Shown here: positions 29,765-38,151 of the stretch, piece after piece
How positions within the stretch are numbered: position 1 is the stretch's first letter
Layout: every line of letters starts with the position of its first letter
Origin: Wenzhouxiangella sp. XN24
GTDB lineage: Bacteria; Pseudomonadota; Gammaproteobacteria; Steroidobacterales; XN24
DNA: 64,000 nt
Direction: 5' to 3'
NCBI RefSeq assembly: GCF_011064545.1
Contig: NZ_JAAMFG010000034.1
Location: forward strand, 248,001 to 312,000
Made by a program: the position numbers and the translations under genes
Notes under the pieces: model-generated
What the model saw: only the letters and a program-made list of their open reading frames with translations
The model's database searches: none
What the model was told of the DNA's origin: nothing

Positions 29765-31231
29765 ATGCCTCGAATCCTTGTCGTAGATGACGATGCGCCG
29801 AGCCGGATGCTGCTTGCAGGCATTTTTGATGCGCGCGGCTACCGGGTGACGCAGGCGGCCGACGGCCATGAAGCCCTTGATTCGGCACGGGCGGAGCCGC
29901 CCGATCTCGTGATTTCCGATGTATTCATGCCCGGGATGGACGGCTTCTTGCTATGCCAGGCCTGGATGGGTGACGAACACCTGTGCGGAGTGCCGTTCCT
30001 GTTCTACACGGCGGTCTACACGAGCGAGACCGATCGGGAGTTCGCCCTGTCGCTGGGCGCAGCGGCTTACATGGTCAAGCCGTGCGCGGCAGAGCAGCTG
30101 GTTGCCACAGTCCAGGCCCAGCTCAGCCGAGGCACGCGGTGCCCGCCGGCCAAGCCACCCATGGATGAGGCCGCGTTCCGCAGTGGGCGGGAGAGGATCG
30201 TCGGTCGCAAGCTGGAGACGAAGATCTCCCAGGTGGAGGAACTCAGCCGCGCCTACGAATCCATCCAGCAGGACTATCGACTCCTGTTCACCGCAAACCC
30301 ACAGCCGATGTGGATCTACGACCTCGACTCGCTCCACTTTCTCGATGTGAACGACGCGGCCATCGCACACTACGGTTATGCGCGACCCGAATGGCTCGCG
30401 ATGCGCATCACCGACATCCGCCCGGCGGAAGAAGTCTCGCGACTGATGGAGAACATACAGCTGCATCGCGCCCATCCTTTCTCGCGCAACGAGATCTGGA
30501 CACACATCAAGAAAGACGGCTCACGCATCAAGGTCGAAATCGCGGCGCATTCGATGCGCTTCAGGGGCCGCAACGCCCGCGTGGTGACGGCGCTCGACGT
30601 CACAGGGCGGCTCGAGGCCGAACGCCGCGAGCTGGCGCAGTTGCGCCGTATCGAGGAAGCGATGCAAGGCACCGTCATGGCGATGACCCGTGTCGTGGAG
30701 CTGCGCGACCCCTATACCGCAGGGCACGAGCGACGCGTGGCTGCGTTGTCGGTGGCCATCGCCGACGAGTTCGGCTTCGACGCGGAACGTCGTGAAGGTC
30801 TCATGCTCGGCGCGTCGGTGCATGACATCGGCAAGATCGCTATTCCCGCGGACATGCTCTCCAAGCCCGGCCGGCTCACGGACGTCGAATACGAGTACAT
30901 CAAGTCTCATGCCACGGCGGGTTACGAGCTGCTCAAGGATATCGTCTTCCCCTGGCCACTGGCCGAGATGACGTACCAGCATCATGAGCGCATGGATGGC
31001 AGCGGTTATCCGCGCGGCCTGAAGGGTGACGAGATCCTGCTCGAGGCGCGGATTCTCGCCGTGGCGGACACGGTGGAGGCGATGGCGTCCCACCGACCTT
31101 ACCGTCCGGCACACGAGATCACGACCGCCCTGGAGGAAATCGAGCGTCATGCCGGCACACGTTACGATCCGGACGTGGCCGCCGCATGCTTGCGGCTTTT
31201 CCGGGAACAGGGCTACCAGTTTCCGGATTGA
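29765..31231 (+). CDS. Response regulator with PAS and HD-GYP domains (c-di-GMP phosphodiesterase)
   Basis: 488 residues from ATG 29765. The receiver domain (1-125) has MPRILVVDDDAP and the phosphoacceptor Asp52 in LVISDVFMPGMDG, with a Lys in MVKP. A short coiled coil precedes a PAS domain (about 175-285; YRLLFTANPQPMWIYDLDSL). The HD-GYP domain occupies the C-terminal 190 residues: RDPYTAGHERRVAALSVAIA, GASVHDIGKIAIPADML, and HHERMDGSGYPRGLKGDEIL. It should hydrolyse cyclic di-GMP in response to phosphorylation by an unseen sensor kinase. It is monocistronic; the neighbours give no clue to the signal. Confidence 0.93.
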   Translation: MPRILVVDDDAPSRMLLAGIFDARGYRVTQAADGHEALDSARAEPPDLVISDVFMPGMDGFLLCQAWMGDEHLCGVPFLFYTAVYTSETDREFALSLGAAAYMVKPCAAEQLVATVQAQLSRGTRCPPAKPPMDEAAFRSGRERIVGRKLETKISQVEELSRAYESIQQDYRLLFTANPQPMWIYDLDSLHFLDVNDAAIAHYGYARPEWLAMRITDIRPAEEVSRLMENIQLHRAHPFSRNEIWTHIKKDGSRIKVEIAAHSMRFRGRNARVVTALDVTGRLEAERRELAQLRRIEEAMQGTVMAMTRVVELRDPYTAGHERRVAALSVAIADEFGFDAERREGLMLGASVHDIGKIAIPADMLSKPGRLTDVEYEYIKSHATAGYELLKDIVFPWPLAEMTYQHHERMDGSGYPRGLKGDEILLEARILAVADTVEAMASHRPYRPAHEITTALEEIERHAGTRYDPDVAAACLRLFREQGYQFPD

Positions 31232-31265
31232 GCGGCCGCTACGGCCGGTCAGGCCGTTCCGGCGC

Positions 31266-31892
31266 TCAGGGTATGGCCGTTCCCTTGCCCGATTCCTCGG
31301 CGAGATGCACGGCGAGTTCCCTTGCGAACTCGCCGACCACGGTGCTCAGCGCGCCGACCCGTGCAGCCATTCCTTCATTCTCTGCGCGCGCCCGGTACTC
31401 GGCGGTCTGCGGCGCCATGAGCACTTCCCCACGGCCATTCTTCAGCTGCCACTGGGCTTTCAATACTGCAACTCCGGCGGTGTCCGTATCGAAACGAATG
31501 ATCTGCCCCGTGACACGCAAATCCGCCGCAGCACGACCGGGCGTGGGGTAAGCCAGCACCTGCTCTGAGCCGGTGAGGCGCATGAGGTTGTCCGCGAGGG
31601 TCTGCACCAGCATCTCGTCCAGCGGCGCAGCCCAGCGATCGAGTTCATGCAGCATCAGTTCCCCGTCCGATCGGCGGGTCATGAGCTGCGGCCGGTCGAG
31701 ATAGCCCGCCGCGCGCAGGGGACCGATCAGTACGCGGAGGCCATCGAGCACAGGGGGCGAGGGCGCCTCCGCCTCGATGGGCGTGAGCACGAAAAAACGC
31801 ATCGGCGGTGAGGCCGGAATACATCCCCCGAGCAGGAGTATTCCAAGCAGTGCCAGGGCACCGAAGCGGCCGGGGTGTTTGGGGTGAAACAT
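31266..31892 (-). CDS. PqiC-like auxiliary lipoprotein of an Mla/MCE transport system
   Basis: 208 residues with a lipoprotein signal peptide (LALLGILLLGGC, lipobox LGGC). The mature part (RFFVLTPIEAEAP, LRVLIGPLRAAGYLDRPQLM, HELDRWAAPLDEMLVQTLAD) matches the PqiC/ABC-type-transport-auxiliary family, outer-membrane lipoproteins that cooperate with MCE proteins. It is the last gene of a leftward four-gene unit, 4 nt after the MlaD-like gene, and has the usual length. Confidence 0.88.
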   Translation of the reverse strand: MFHPKHPGRFGALALLGILLLGGCIPASPPMRFFVLTPIEAEAPSPPVLDGLRVLIGPLRAAGYLDRPQLMTRRSDGELMLHELDRWAAPLDEMLVQTLADNLMRLTGSEQVLAYPTPGRAAADLRVTGQIIRFDTDTAGVAVLKAQWQLKNGRGEVLMAPQTAEYRARAENEGMAARVGALSTVVGEFARELAVHLAEESGKGTAIP

Positions 31893-31896
31893 GGTG

Positions 31897-32910
31897 TCAT
31901 TGCTCCCGTGGGGGCGGGCGACCGCGCAACAGGGCTTCCGGATTACGTTCCAGGAACTCGACCAGCTGTCGCAGGCTGCGTGCCGCTGCGCGCGATTCGT
32001 CCAGCGTTTCGCGCAGCTGGTAACTGAGCTCCGAATCGCCGCCGAATTCCGTCGAGAGTGTATCGAGCATCGTACTCACGTCACGCAGCGTGGCACCGAG
32101 TTCCGCGACACTGCTTTCCGCGCCCTGCAACACGGGCTGGAGATTCTGGTCCGTGGTCGCGACCAGGGCCCGGATCTCGTCCAGGGTGCGTTCGACGGAA
32201 TCCAGCGTGTTTGCCACGGCGCCCGGCAGGGCTTGCAACTCCTCGGTGTTGGAGAGGCGATTCAGGCCGCTCAGGGTGCCATGCAGCTGGTCAGATCGCA
32301 CCAGTGCATCGATGCCTTCGAGCACGTTGTCAATACGCGTGACGAGTTCCTCGACATCGACGGTTTCCTGCAGGTCGCTGATGAAATTCTGGATGGCCCG
32401 CAGCGCCCGCTGGATGTTCGAGGGCACGCTGGGAATTTCGGGGAACTCATAGGGGCTGCCGTAAAGCTTGATCGGCGTATCCGGGTAGAAATCGAGCTCG
32501 AGGACGAGCTGCCCGGTGACAAAACTTTCCGTTTCGAGGCGGGTACGAAGTCCGCGCTGGATCAGTTCGTCCAGGCTGGGGGATTCGTTGTCGCGCAGCA
32601 GGAGCCCGTCGTCGGGCCCCACGAGCGCGATGGCCTCGGGGAGAATCTGGAATATCACCGGGACGAGGAACTCGCTGTGGTCTTCATCGACCTGGACCTG
32701 GATGTCGCTGACGAAGCCCACCCGCACCCCGCGAAACAGGACATCGGATCCCACGCGCAGCCCCTGGAGCGAACCTTCGAAATAAGTGACGAAACTTCTT
32801 CTTTCCTCGAGAAACCGTCCGCCACCGAAAATCATCAGGGCCGACGCGAGGAGCACGATGCCGCCCAGCACGAAAGCGCCGACCACGGTCGGGTTCGCCC
32901 TGGCGCTCAA
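31897..32910 (-). CDS. MCE-domain protein (MlaD-like)
   Basis: 337 residues. An N-terminal membrane helix (VVGAFVLGGIVLLASALMIF) is followed by the MCE domain (RSFVTYFEGSLQGLRVGSDV, LFRGVRVGFVSDIQVQVDED) and a long helical C-terminus (residues about 170-330) that would form the coiled-coil stalk. It is longer than E. coli MlaD (about 180 residues) and resembles MCE proteins linked to PqiC-type lipoproteins. It probably forms the periplasmic ring of a lipid transporter with the ATPase and permease upstream. Confidence 0.9.
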   Translation of the reverse strand: MSARANPTVVGAFVLGGIVLLASALMIFGGGRFLEERRSFVTYFEGSLQGLRVGSDVLFRGVRVGFVSDIQVQVDEDHSEFLVPVIFQILPEAIALVGPDDGLLLRDNESPSLDELIQRGLRTRLETESFVTGQLVLELDFYPDTPIKLYGSPYEFPEIPSVPSNIQRALRAIQNFISDLQETVDVEELVTRIDNVLEGIDALVRSDQLHGTLSGLNRLSNTEELQALPGAVANTLDSVERTLDEIRALVATTDQNLQPVLQGAESSVAELGATLRDVSTMLDTLSTEFGGDSELSYQLRETLDESRAAARSLRQLVEFLERNPEALLRGRPPPREQ

Positions 32911-32941
32911 GACGCTTCACCAAGAGCGTGCATCAGCTCGT

Positions 32942-33730
32942 TCATGTGCCGGCTCCATTGGCGACGGCTTCCCGGCGGGGCGCCTCGCGGCGCAAGAAAC
33001 GGCGCACGGTGTCGTGCTCCGCATGGTCGCGCATCTCTTTCGGCGCCCCCACGGCCAGCTGGGTGCGCGCCTCGGTGTCGAGAAACACGGCCGTGTTGCC
33101 GATGGCGAAGATACTGGCGAGCTCGTGGGTGACGACGACGATGGTGGTGCCCAGGCTGTCGCGCAGCTCCAGGATCAGCTCGTCCAGCAGGCGCGCGCTG
33201 ACCGGGTCGAGCCCGGCCGAGGGCTCGTCGAAGAACAGGATCTCCGGATCCATGGCCATTGCGCGAGCGAGCCCGGCACGTTTGCGCATCCCGCCGGACA
33301 GTTCGTTCGGATAGTAGTCTTCGAAGCCGCTGAGCCCGACCAGGGCGAGGTTCCACGCGCAGACCTCGGCGATGCGGGCGGCGCTCAGCCCGGTGCGCTG
33401 CCGCAGCGGGAGAGAGACGTTCTCGGCCAGGGTCATGGAGCTCCACAGGGCGCCTGACTGGAACAGCACGCCCATGTGCCGGGCGAGGCCGCGCCGGGAA
33501 TCCTCGTCGCAGGACCAGAAGGGCCGGCCCCCGTACCAGACGTCGCCGCTGGTCGGCTCCAGCAGACCGATCATGGCCTTCATCAAGCTGCTCTTGCCGC
33601 AGCCGCTGGGGCCCATGATGATGAAAACCTCGCCGCGATCGATGCTGAACTCGAGGTCGCGCTGCACGACGAAATCGCCGTAGGCGATCGTCAGGCCCCG
33701 CACCTCGATCAACTTTTCGCTTTCGCTCAT
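32942..33730 (-). CDS. ABC transporter ATP-binding protein (MlaF-like)
   Basis: 262 residues from ATG 33730. Walker A is MGPSGCGKSSLMKAMIGLLE, the signature is NELSGGMRKRAGLARAMAMD and Walker B is ILFFDEPSAGLDPVS, followed by the switch His in VVTHELAS. The sequence around the Q-loop (GVLFQSGALWSSMTLAENVS) is typical of the MlaF/Ttg2A group. The start overlaps the permease stop by 4 nt (ATGA), and the MlaD-like gene follows after 31 nt. It should energise lipid transfer between the membranes. Confidence 0.92.
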   Translation of the reverse strand: MSESEKLIEVRGLTIAYGDFVVQRDLEFSIDRGEVFIIMGPSGCGKSSLMKAMIGLLEPTSGDVWYGGRPFWSCDEDSRRGLARHMGVLFQSGALWSSMTLAENVSLPLRQRTGLSAARIAEVCAWNLALVGLSGFEDYYPNELSGGMRKRAGLARAMAMDPEILFFDEPSAGLDPVSARLLDELILELRDSLGTTIVVVTHELASIFAIGNTAVFLDTEARTQLAVGAPKEMRDHAEHDTVRRFLRREAPRREAVANGAGT

Positions 33731-34872
33731 ATGCCGTACACCGTATAAATCACGGTCAGGACCGAGGCGGTCACGACGATCAACAGGATCGCCATGACGA
33801 CCGCAGCCGTGGTGGCTTTGCCCACCGCCATCGCGCTGCCGCCGCATGCCATGCCCTGGTAGCAGCCGGACAACGCGATCACCCCGCCGAACACCACGGC
33901 CTTTAGCAGCCCCCCGAGCACACCGTCCAGGTCGATCGCATTGCGCGTCTGTTCGATGTACTGCATCACGTTCACGTCCAGCATCGCCAGCGCCACGAGC
34001 CCCCCGCCGAGTATGCCGAGCAGTCCCGCGTACACGGACAGAAGGGGCATCATCAACACCAGCGCGATCGTGCGCGGCAACACCAGGTAATCCATCGCGG
34101 GTATGCCGAGCGTGGTCAATGCGTCGATTTCCTCGTTCACTTTCATCGTGCCGATCTGTGCGGCAAAGGCGGCGCCCGAGCGTCCGGCCATGATGATCCC
34201 GGTCATGATGGCGGCCATCTCGCGGACCATTGCGACGGCGACCAGGTCGGCGACATAGATGCCCGCGCCGAACTGCTCGAGCTGGCGCACCCCGACGAAA
34301 GCGAGGATCACGCCCACCAGGAAAGCGATCAGGCTGACGATGGGCAGCGCCCTGGCACCGGTCTGTTCGATGTACAGCAGCAGGTCGCGTGGGTCGAATA
34401 CCGCTTTCCCGCGCAACAAGCGTAGCATCGAGAAAACCAGTTCGCCCGTGAAGCGAAGCAGTTCGACGGCCGTGGCACGCAGGCGCAGCGTCGCGCCGCC
34501 GAGTGCCGCGAGCAGGCCGCTCGGGGGCGGCGTCCGGTGCGCATCCTCACGCACGGCGACGGCCCGCGCCAACTGCAGGAGCCGCTGGGCACCATCCGGC
34601 AGTCCCCCGGCATCGACCTCGACGTCCCGCGCCTGGGCGGCACGGGTCAACGCGTCCAGGCCGATCAGCAGCGACGCATCCCAGCGCCCGAGCTGCCTGC
34701 TGTCGAAAACGAGCTTCTGCGTGCCGGGGAACTCGTCGAGCAGGTCCAGGAATGCGCTGCGGCCTGGCGTCTCTTCACCCTGCAAAATCCAGTCGCCACG
34801 CAGCCGGATGCACAGGCGCCCCGTTTCATCGATCTCCGCACGCAGTGCATCAGTGGGGCTCGCATCGTCCAT
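33727..34872 (-). CDS. ABC transporter permease (MlaE-like) with N-terminal STAS domain
   Basis: 381 residues. Residues 1 to about 100 form a STAS-like domain (RLCIRLRGDWILQGEETPGR, TQKLVFDSRQLGRWDASLLI) and the rest the MlaE permease with five to six membrane helices (LPIVSLIAFLVGVILAFVGV, EINALTT-like EIDALTTLGIPAMDYLVLPR). In E. coli the STAS part is a separate protein, MlaB; here it appears fused to the permease. It is the first gene of the operon. The ATPase start overlaps its stop. ATG 34872 is taken as start. Confidence 0.92.
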   Translation of the reverse strand: MDDASPTDALRAEIDETGRLCIRLRGDWILQGEETPGRSAFLDLLDEFPGTQKLVFDSRQLGRWDASLLIGLDALTRAAQARDVEVDAGGLPDGAQRLLQLARAVAVREDAHRTPPPSGLLAALGGATLRLRATAVELLRFTGELVFSMLRLLRGKAVFDPRDLLLYIEQTGARALPIVSLIAFLVGVILAFVGVRQLEQFGAGIYVADLVAVAMVREMAAIMTGIIMAGRSGAAFAAQIGTMKVNEEIDALTTLGIPAMDYLVLPRTIALVLMMPLLSVYAGLLGILGGGLVALAMLDVNVMQYIEQTRNAIDLDGVLGGLLKAVVFGGVIALSGCYQGMACGGSAMAVGKATTAAVVMAILLIVVTASVLTVIYTVYGI

Positions 34873-34900
34873 GGAGATGATTCTAGACGCCTGGGCGGGG

Positions 34901-35584
34901 TCAGCGTCGCAAAATGGCCCACCAACGCGCCACGTTGAGCAGGCTCATCAGCGACGCGGCCACGTAAGTCAGTGCCGCCGCAGTGAGGATGCGGCGCGCA
35001 TGTGGCCGATCACTCTCGATGAGTATGTCGTCCTCGTCGAGCATCGGCAGCGCCCGGCGAAAACTCGCGTCGAGCTCGGTCGGCAGCGTGACGAGATGGA
35101 CGAGCGTGGCAGTGCCGAGGGTCAACAGGCCACCGAAAAACATCAGCAGGCCGAGTGACGGAATGCGTGTGAGTGCGCCGATGAACGGCGACACCATGAG
35201 GATCCCGGCGCCGAGTCGCTGCACCGGATTCAACAGGTTCACGAGGTGATGGCGCAGGCGCAGGGGCACATAGTTGGTATGGTCCTGCACCGCGTGTCCC
35301 ACCTCGTGTGCGGCGACGGTGATGGCCGTGAGCGAGCGGCCTTGATACTTGTCGGGGGTGAGGCGGACGACCTTGTCCACCGGGTCGTAGTGATCGCCTT
35401 GTTCGGTTTCTTCCACGCCCACGGTGTGCAGGCCGTGGCGGTCCAGCAGGTGTCGCGCCAGCTGGGCGCCGCTGCCCCTGTAGCGATCGGCAGGGCTGGA
35501 GTATTTCTCCAGCACCCGCTTCACCCACAGGCCGGGACCGAAGACGACCGCGAGCAGAATGAGGCCGAGGACGAGAAAATGCAT
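34901..35584 (-). CDS. Neutral zinc metallopeptidase, membrane-bound (YugP-like)
   Basis: 227 residues from ATG 35584, which begins the first membrane helix (MHFLVLGLILLAVVFGPGLW). The zinc motif HEVGH lies in ITVAAHEVGHAVQDHTNYVP, followed by further helices (LGAGILMVSPFIGAL, FFGGLLTLGTATLVHLVTLP) and the ELDASFRRALPML segment with the third-ligand Glu pattern. This is the PF04298 type. Substrate unknown. It lies 28 nt upstream of the Mla-like operon in the same direction and could be cotranscribed with it. Confidence 0.88.
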   Translation of the reverse strand: MHFLVLGLILLAVVFGPGLWVKRVLEKYSSPADRYRGSGAQLARHLLDRHGLHTVGVEETEQGDHYDPVDKVVRLTPDKYQGRSLTAITVAAHEVGHAVQDHTNYVPLRLRHHLVNLLNPVQRLGAGILMVSPFIGALTRIPSLGLLMFFGGLLTLGTATLVHLVTLPTELDASFRRALPMLDEDDILIESDRPHARRILTAAALTYVAASLMSLLNVARWWAILRR

Positions 35585-35724
35585 GCCACGATGATATGTG
35601 AATTCATCGCTCGTGCACGACTTTGGCGACATGAGCGCGGGCCTCGGGCCCGCGGTGCTGGATTCGCGCTCTCAACCCGCGCAGAATCGCGCCTGGCACG
35701 GATCAGCCGGGCCGCGATCCGGGA

Positions 35725-36783
35725 ATGCACATGCCTCCGATGACGGCAGTCACATCAACCCGCTGGCCCGGGATGCTCGTCGCCGCGACGATCGCTGCGG
35801 TAGCGACGGCCGTCCCCATGTTGCTCAGCCGTCTCCCGGAGCCCGTCGCAGGCCTGCCCGTCAGCCCGATACTCGTGGCAATCCTGCTCGGACTGCTGTT
35901 CTCGGGTCGGGCACGGATCCATCGCGGATGGCACAGCGGCATGGCGTATGCGGCCGGGCCCATGCTGAAGCTCGCCGTGATGCTGATCGGCTTGCGACTT
36001 TCGCTTGCAGAGGTCGCCGAACTCGGCATCCAGGCGGCGCCGATGGTAATCGGGGCCGTCGCTACCGGCCTGTTCCTGGCCTGGTTGCTGGGTCGTCTGC
36101 TGGGTACCGGCGACCGCCTCACAGCGTTGCTGGCCGTGGGTTCGGCCATCTGCGGCGCTTCGGCCGTCGCTGCGACGGCGCCGGCGCTGAAGGCCCGGCC
36201 GGAGGAGACCGCTTACGCACTGGCCTGCGTGGCATTGTTCGGCCTGGCCGCGACGGTCTTCTATCCGTGGCTGCTGGGGGCCTGGCTCGCGGATCCGGGA
36301 CACGTGGGGCTGGTGCTTGGCGCGGCAATTCACGACACCTCGCAAGTCACCGCCGCGGCGCTGTTGTTCGAGCAGTCGTTCGGCACACCGGAGGTCGTGG
36401 CTGCCGCTACCGTGACGAAACTGCTGCGCAACCTGTCGATGCTGATCGTCATTCCCGCGGTCGTCTGGTGGGCGACCCGTGCCGCCCGGGAAGAACTGCG
36501 CCGACCGGCTTTCCCGATGTTCATCCTCGGGTTTCTCGCCCTGGCGGCATTGCGCACGGCGGGCGACCACTGGTTCGCAGGCCATGAAGCATGGTCTGCC
36601 GCACTGTCCGCTGCCGCCGGGCTCAGCGCCTACCTGTTCGCCGTGGCGATGGCCGCCATCGGCATGGCGATCAGCGTGGCGGCGCTCAGGCAGCTGGGCA
36701 TGCGCCCGGCGCTCGTTGCGCTGTCGACGGCCCTCGGCATGGGTGCCGTGGCGCTGGTCCTGGTGAATTTCGCGGGGGGATGA
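35725..36783 (+). CDS. YeiH-family putative sulfate exporter (UPF0324)
   Basis: 352 residues with about ten hydrophobic helices. Family signatures: VSPILVAILLGLLFSGRARI, YAAGPMLKLAVMLIGLRLSL, GSAICGASAVAATAPALKAR and GAAIHDTSQVTAAALLFEQS. Members are integral membrane proteins annotated as putative sulfate exporters, but direct evidence is thin. ATG 35725 is used; ATG 35731 or 35740 could also start it, and none has a strong ribosome site. It is a single gene between divergent and convergent neighbours. Confidence 0.88.
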   Translation: MHMPPMTAVTSTRWPGMLVAATIAAVATAVPMLLSRLPEPVAGLPVSPILVAILLGLLFSGRARIHRGWHSGMAYAAGPMLKLAVMLIGLRLSLAEVAELGIQAAPMVIGAVATGLFLAWLLGRLLGTGDRLTALLAVGSAICGASAVAATAPALKARPEETAYALACVALFGLAATVFYPWLLGAWLADPGHVGLVLGAAIHDTSQVTAAALLFEQSFGTPEVVAAATVTKLLRNLSMLIVIPAVVWWATRAAREELRRPAFPMFILGFLALAALRTAGDHWFAGHEAWSAALSAAAGLSAYLFAVAMAAIGMAISVAALRQLGMRPALVALSTALGMGAVALVLVNFAGG

Positions 36784-36829
36784 CGCGACGTCGCGGAGCC
36801 GGTTCGCCGACTGCTGCAGCCGGGTTCTC

Positions 36830-37411
36830 TCAGGGTAAAGGACCGAGCCCCGCCTGGCGCTCGAATCGTTCAGGATCGGCACCGTAAACGGCGCTCACAT
36901 AACAGCTGCGCCCGGTCGAGAACCAGCGGGCCACGAGCACCACCGGCCCGGTGCGCGCCATGAATTCCCTTGACACCGGCTTGCGGATCTCCCAGTGCTC
37001 TGTCGCGCTGCCGAAGCGTGCGACGAATGTCTCGGCGAAACGGTCTCGCAATGCCAGGCAGGCGGCCTGGTCCTCAGCCTGCAACGGGGCGTCCAGCCCC
37101 AGCTCGATCTCGACGAGGCGCTCGTCTTCCGCCATGCCCATGGCGCTGACGGGCAATGTGCCGAGCACACCACTGAATCGGACTTCGTCGAGGCCCCCGC
37201 AGCCCGGGCCCGCGAAGGCGCTGTCGGGCGCGGCGCGCTGCGCCGCAGCAACCGCGGTCGCGTAGTCGGCGCCGAGCGCCAGCGGACCGATACCGTCGGC
37301 ATTGATCGCCATCGGCCCGGCGCCTGGCTTGAATGACCGCTCGAGCAGAGCGCCCGCCGCCGCCAAGGCGGCGAGCGCTCCCACGAGAACAACGTGACGG
37401 CGCGCGATCAT
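36830..37411 (-). CDS. Hypothetical exported or membrane-anchored protein, coupled to sodC
   Basis: 193 residues, not recognised. An N-terminal hydrophobic helix (HVVLVGALAALAAAGALLE) suggests a signal anchor. The rest is a small globular domain with four Cys residues (CGGLDE, CLALRDR, SCYVSAVYG), which could form disulfides in the periplasm. The start codon overlaps the sodC stop (ATGA), so it is translated after sodC. A role with periplasmic oxidative-stress defence is suggested by position only. Confidence 0.65.
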   Translation of the reverse strand: MIARRHVVLVGALAALAAAGALLERSFKPGAGPMAINADGIGPLALGADYATAVAAAQRAAPDSAFAGPGCGGLDEVRFSGVLGTLPVSAMGMAEDERLVEIELGLDAPLQAEDQAACLALRDRFAETFVARFGSATEHWEIRKPVSREFMARTGPVVLVARWFSTGRSCYVSAVYGADPERFERQAGLGPLP

Positions 37412-37962
37412 TCCGCCTTGATGACACCGCAGGCGATCCGCGGACCCGCGCCGCCGATCGGTTGGGTGATGTGGTCGTCGCGGTTCTGGTGAATGACGAA
37501 CGCGGCGGTGTCCTCATCGAGGATCTTGGGCCGGCCTTCGGCGCCGGTGAGCGATGCCAGGGTGGTGAAAAACTCGACCTGCACGGTGCCGTCTTCCCGC
37601 ACGATCAGGTTCGGCAGGTCGCCGCCGTCGGGTCCGTCGGGATTCATCAGGCCGTGCTCTTTGCCGTCCGGATTGAGATGCCCCGTGGAGGCGACGAAGC
37701 CTGCCTCGGGATCATCGCAGGTGCCCACGCTGTGAATATGGATGGCCTTGGGCGCGGGCGGCAGGCCCTTGAGGTCCAGGTAGATCAGCACGCCATGGGG
37801 ACTCTCGGTGAGCGTCGCGGTCCCGAGCGCATTGCCCTCGCGGTCGATGAACTCCGCCTTCGCCTGGGTGACGATCTCGATGGCTTCATCTGCGACGGCC
37901 GGAATGGCGAACGTGGCCACGCCGAGCGCGGCGCACAGGGAAAGAGCGGTGGTTTTATTCAT
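37408..37962 (-). CDS. sodC: Superoxide dismutase [Cu-Zn], periplasmic
   Basis: 184 residues from ATG 37962, with a signal peptide (MNKTTALSLCAALGVATFAI) and AGGA 8-9 nt upstream. The fold shows the copper ligands in KAIHIHSVGTC (HxH) and GHLNPDGKEHG, a zinc-loop Asp/His set (EHGLMNPDGPDGGDLPN), the late HQNRDDH histidine and the C-terminal GPRIACGVIKAE with the disulfide Cys. It dismutates superoxide in the periplasm. The long open frame continuing leftward from 39336 is a GC-rich artefact; the coding signal starts with this signal peptide. A small exported protein is coupled downstream. Confidence 0.94.
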   Translation of the reverse strand: MNKTTALSLCAALGVATFAIPAVADEAIEIVTQAKAEFIDREGNALGTATLTESPHGVLIYLDLKGLPPAPKAIHIHSVGTCDDPEAGFVASTGHLNPDGKEHGLMNPDGPDGGDLPNLIVREDGTVQVEFFTTLASLTGAEGRPKILDEDTAAFVIHQNRDDHITQPIGGAGPRIACGVIKAE

Positions 37963-38081
37963 GTTGTTGATCCTCGCGGGTGACGGATTGATTGTTCGGT
38001 GCAGCACTCGTGGCGTGAGCCGGATGAGAGCGGTACGCGCCGAATCATAGCCCAGCGTCGGGAAAAGCGCCGCTTCGGCGG

Positions 38082-38110
38082 CTTCAGCGGCCTGCATCTG
38101 CAGGTATACT
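38082..38110 (+). promoter_or_regulatory. Candidate promoter and palindrome of the first AbgT gene
   Basis: TATACT at 38105-38110 is a strong -10 box, with TTCAGC (38083-38088) as a modest -35 at 16 nt. Directly before the -10 lies CCTGCA-TC-TGCAGG (38091-38104), a perfect 6-bp inverted repeat that could be a repressor site. The gene starts 41 nt downstream. Confidence 0.5.
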
Positions 38111-38151
38111 CCGCCGCTGGCCCGCTCGGGCAAACCGGCGAAGGAGTACGA

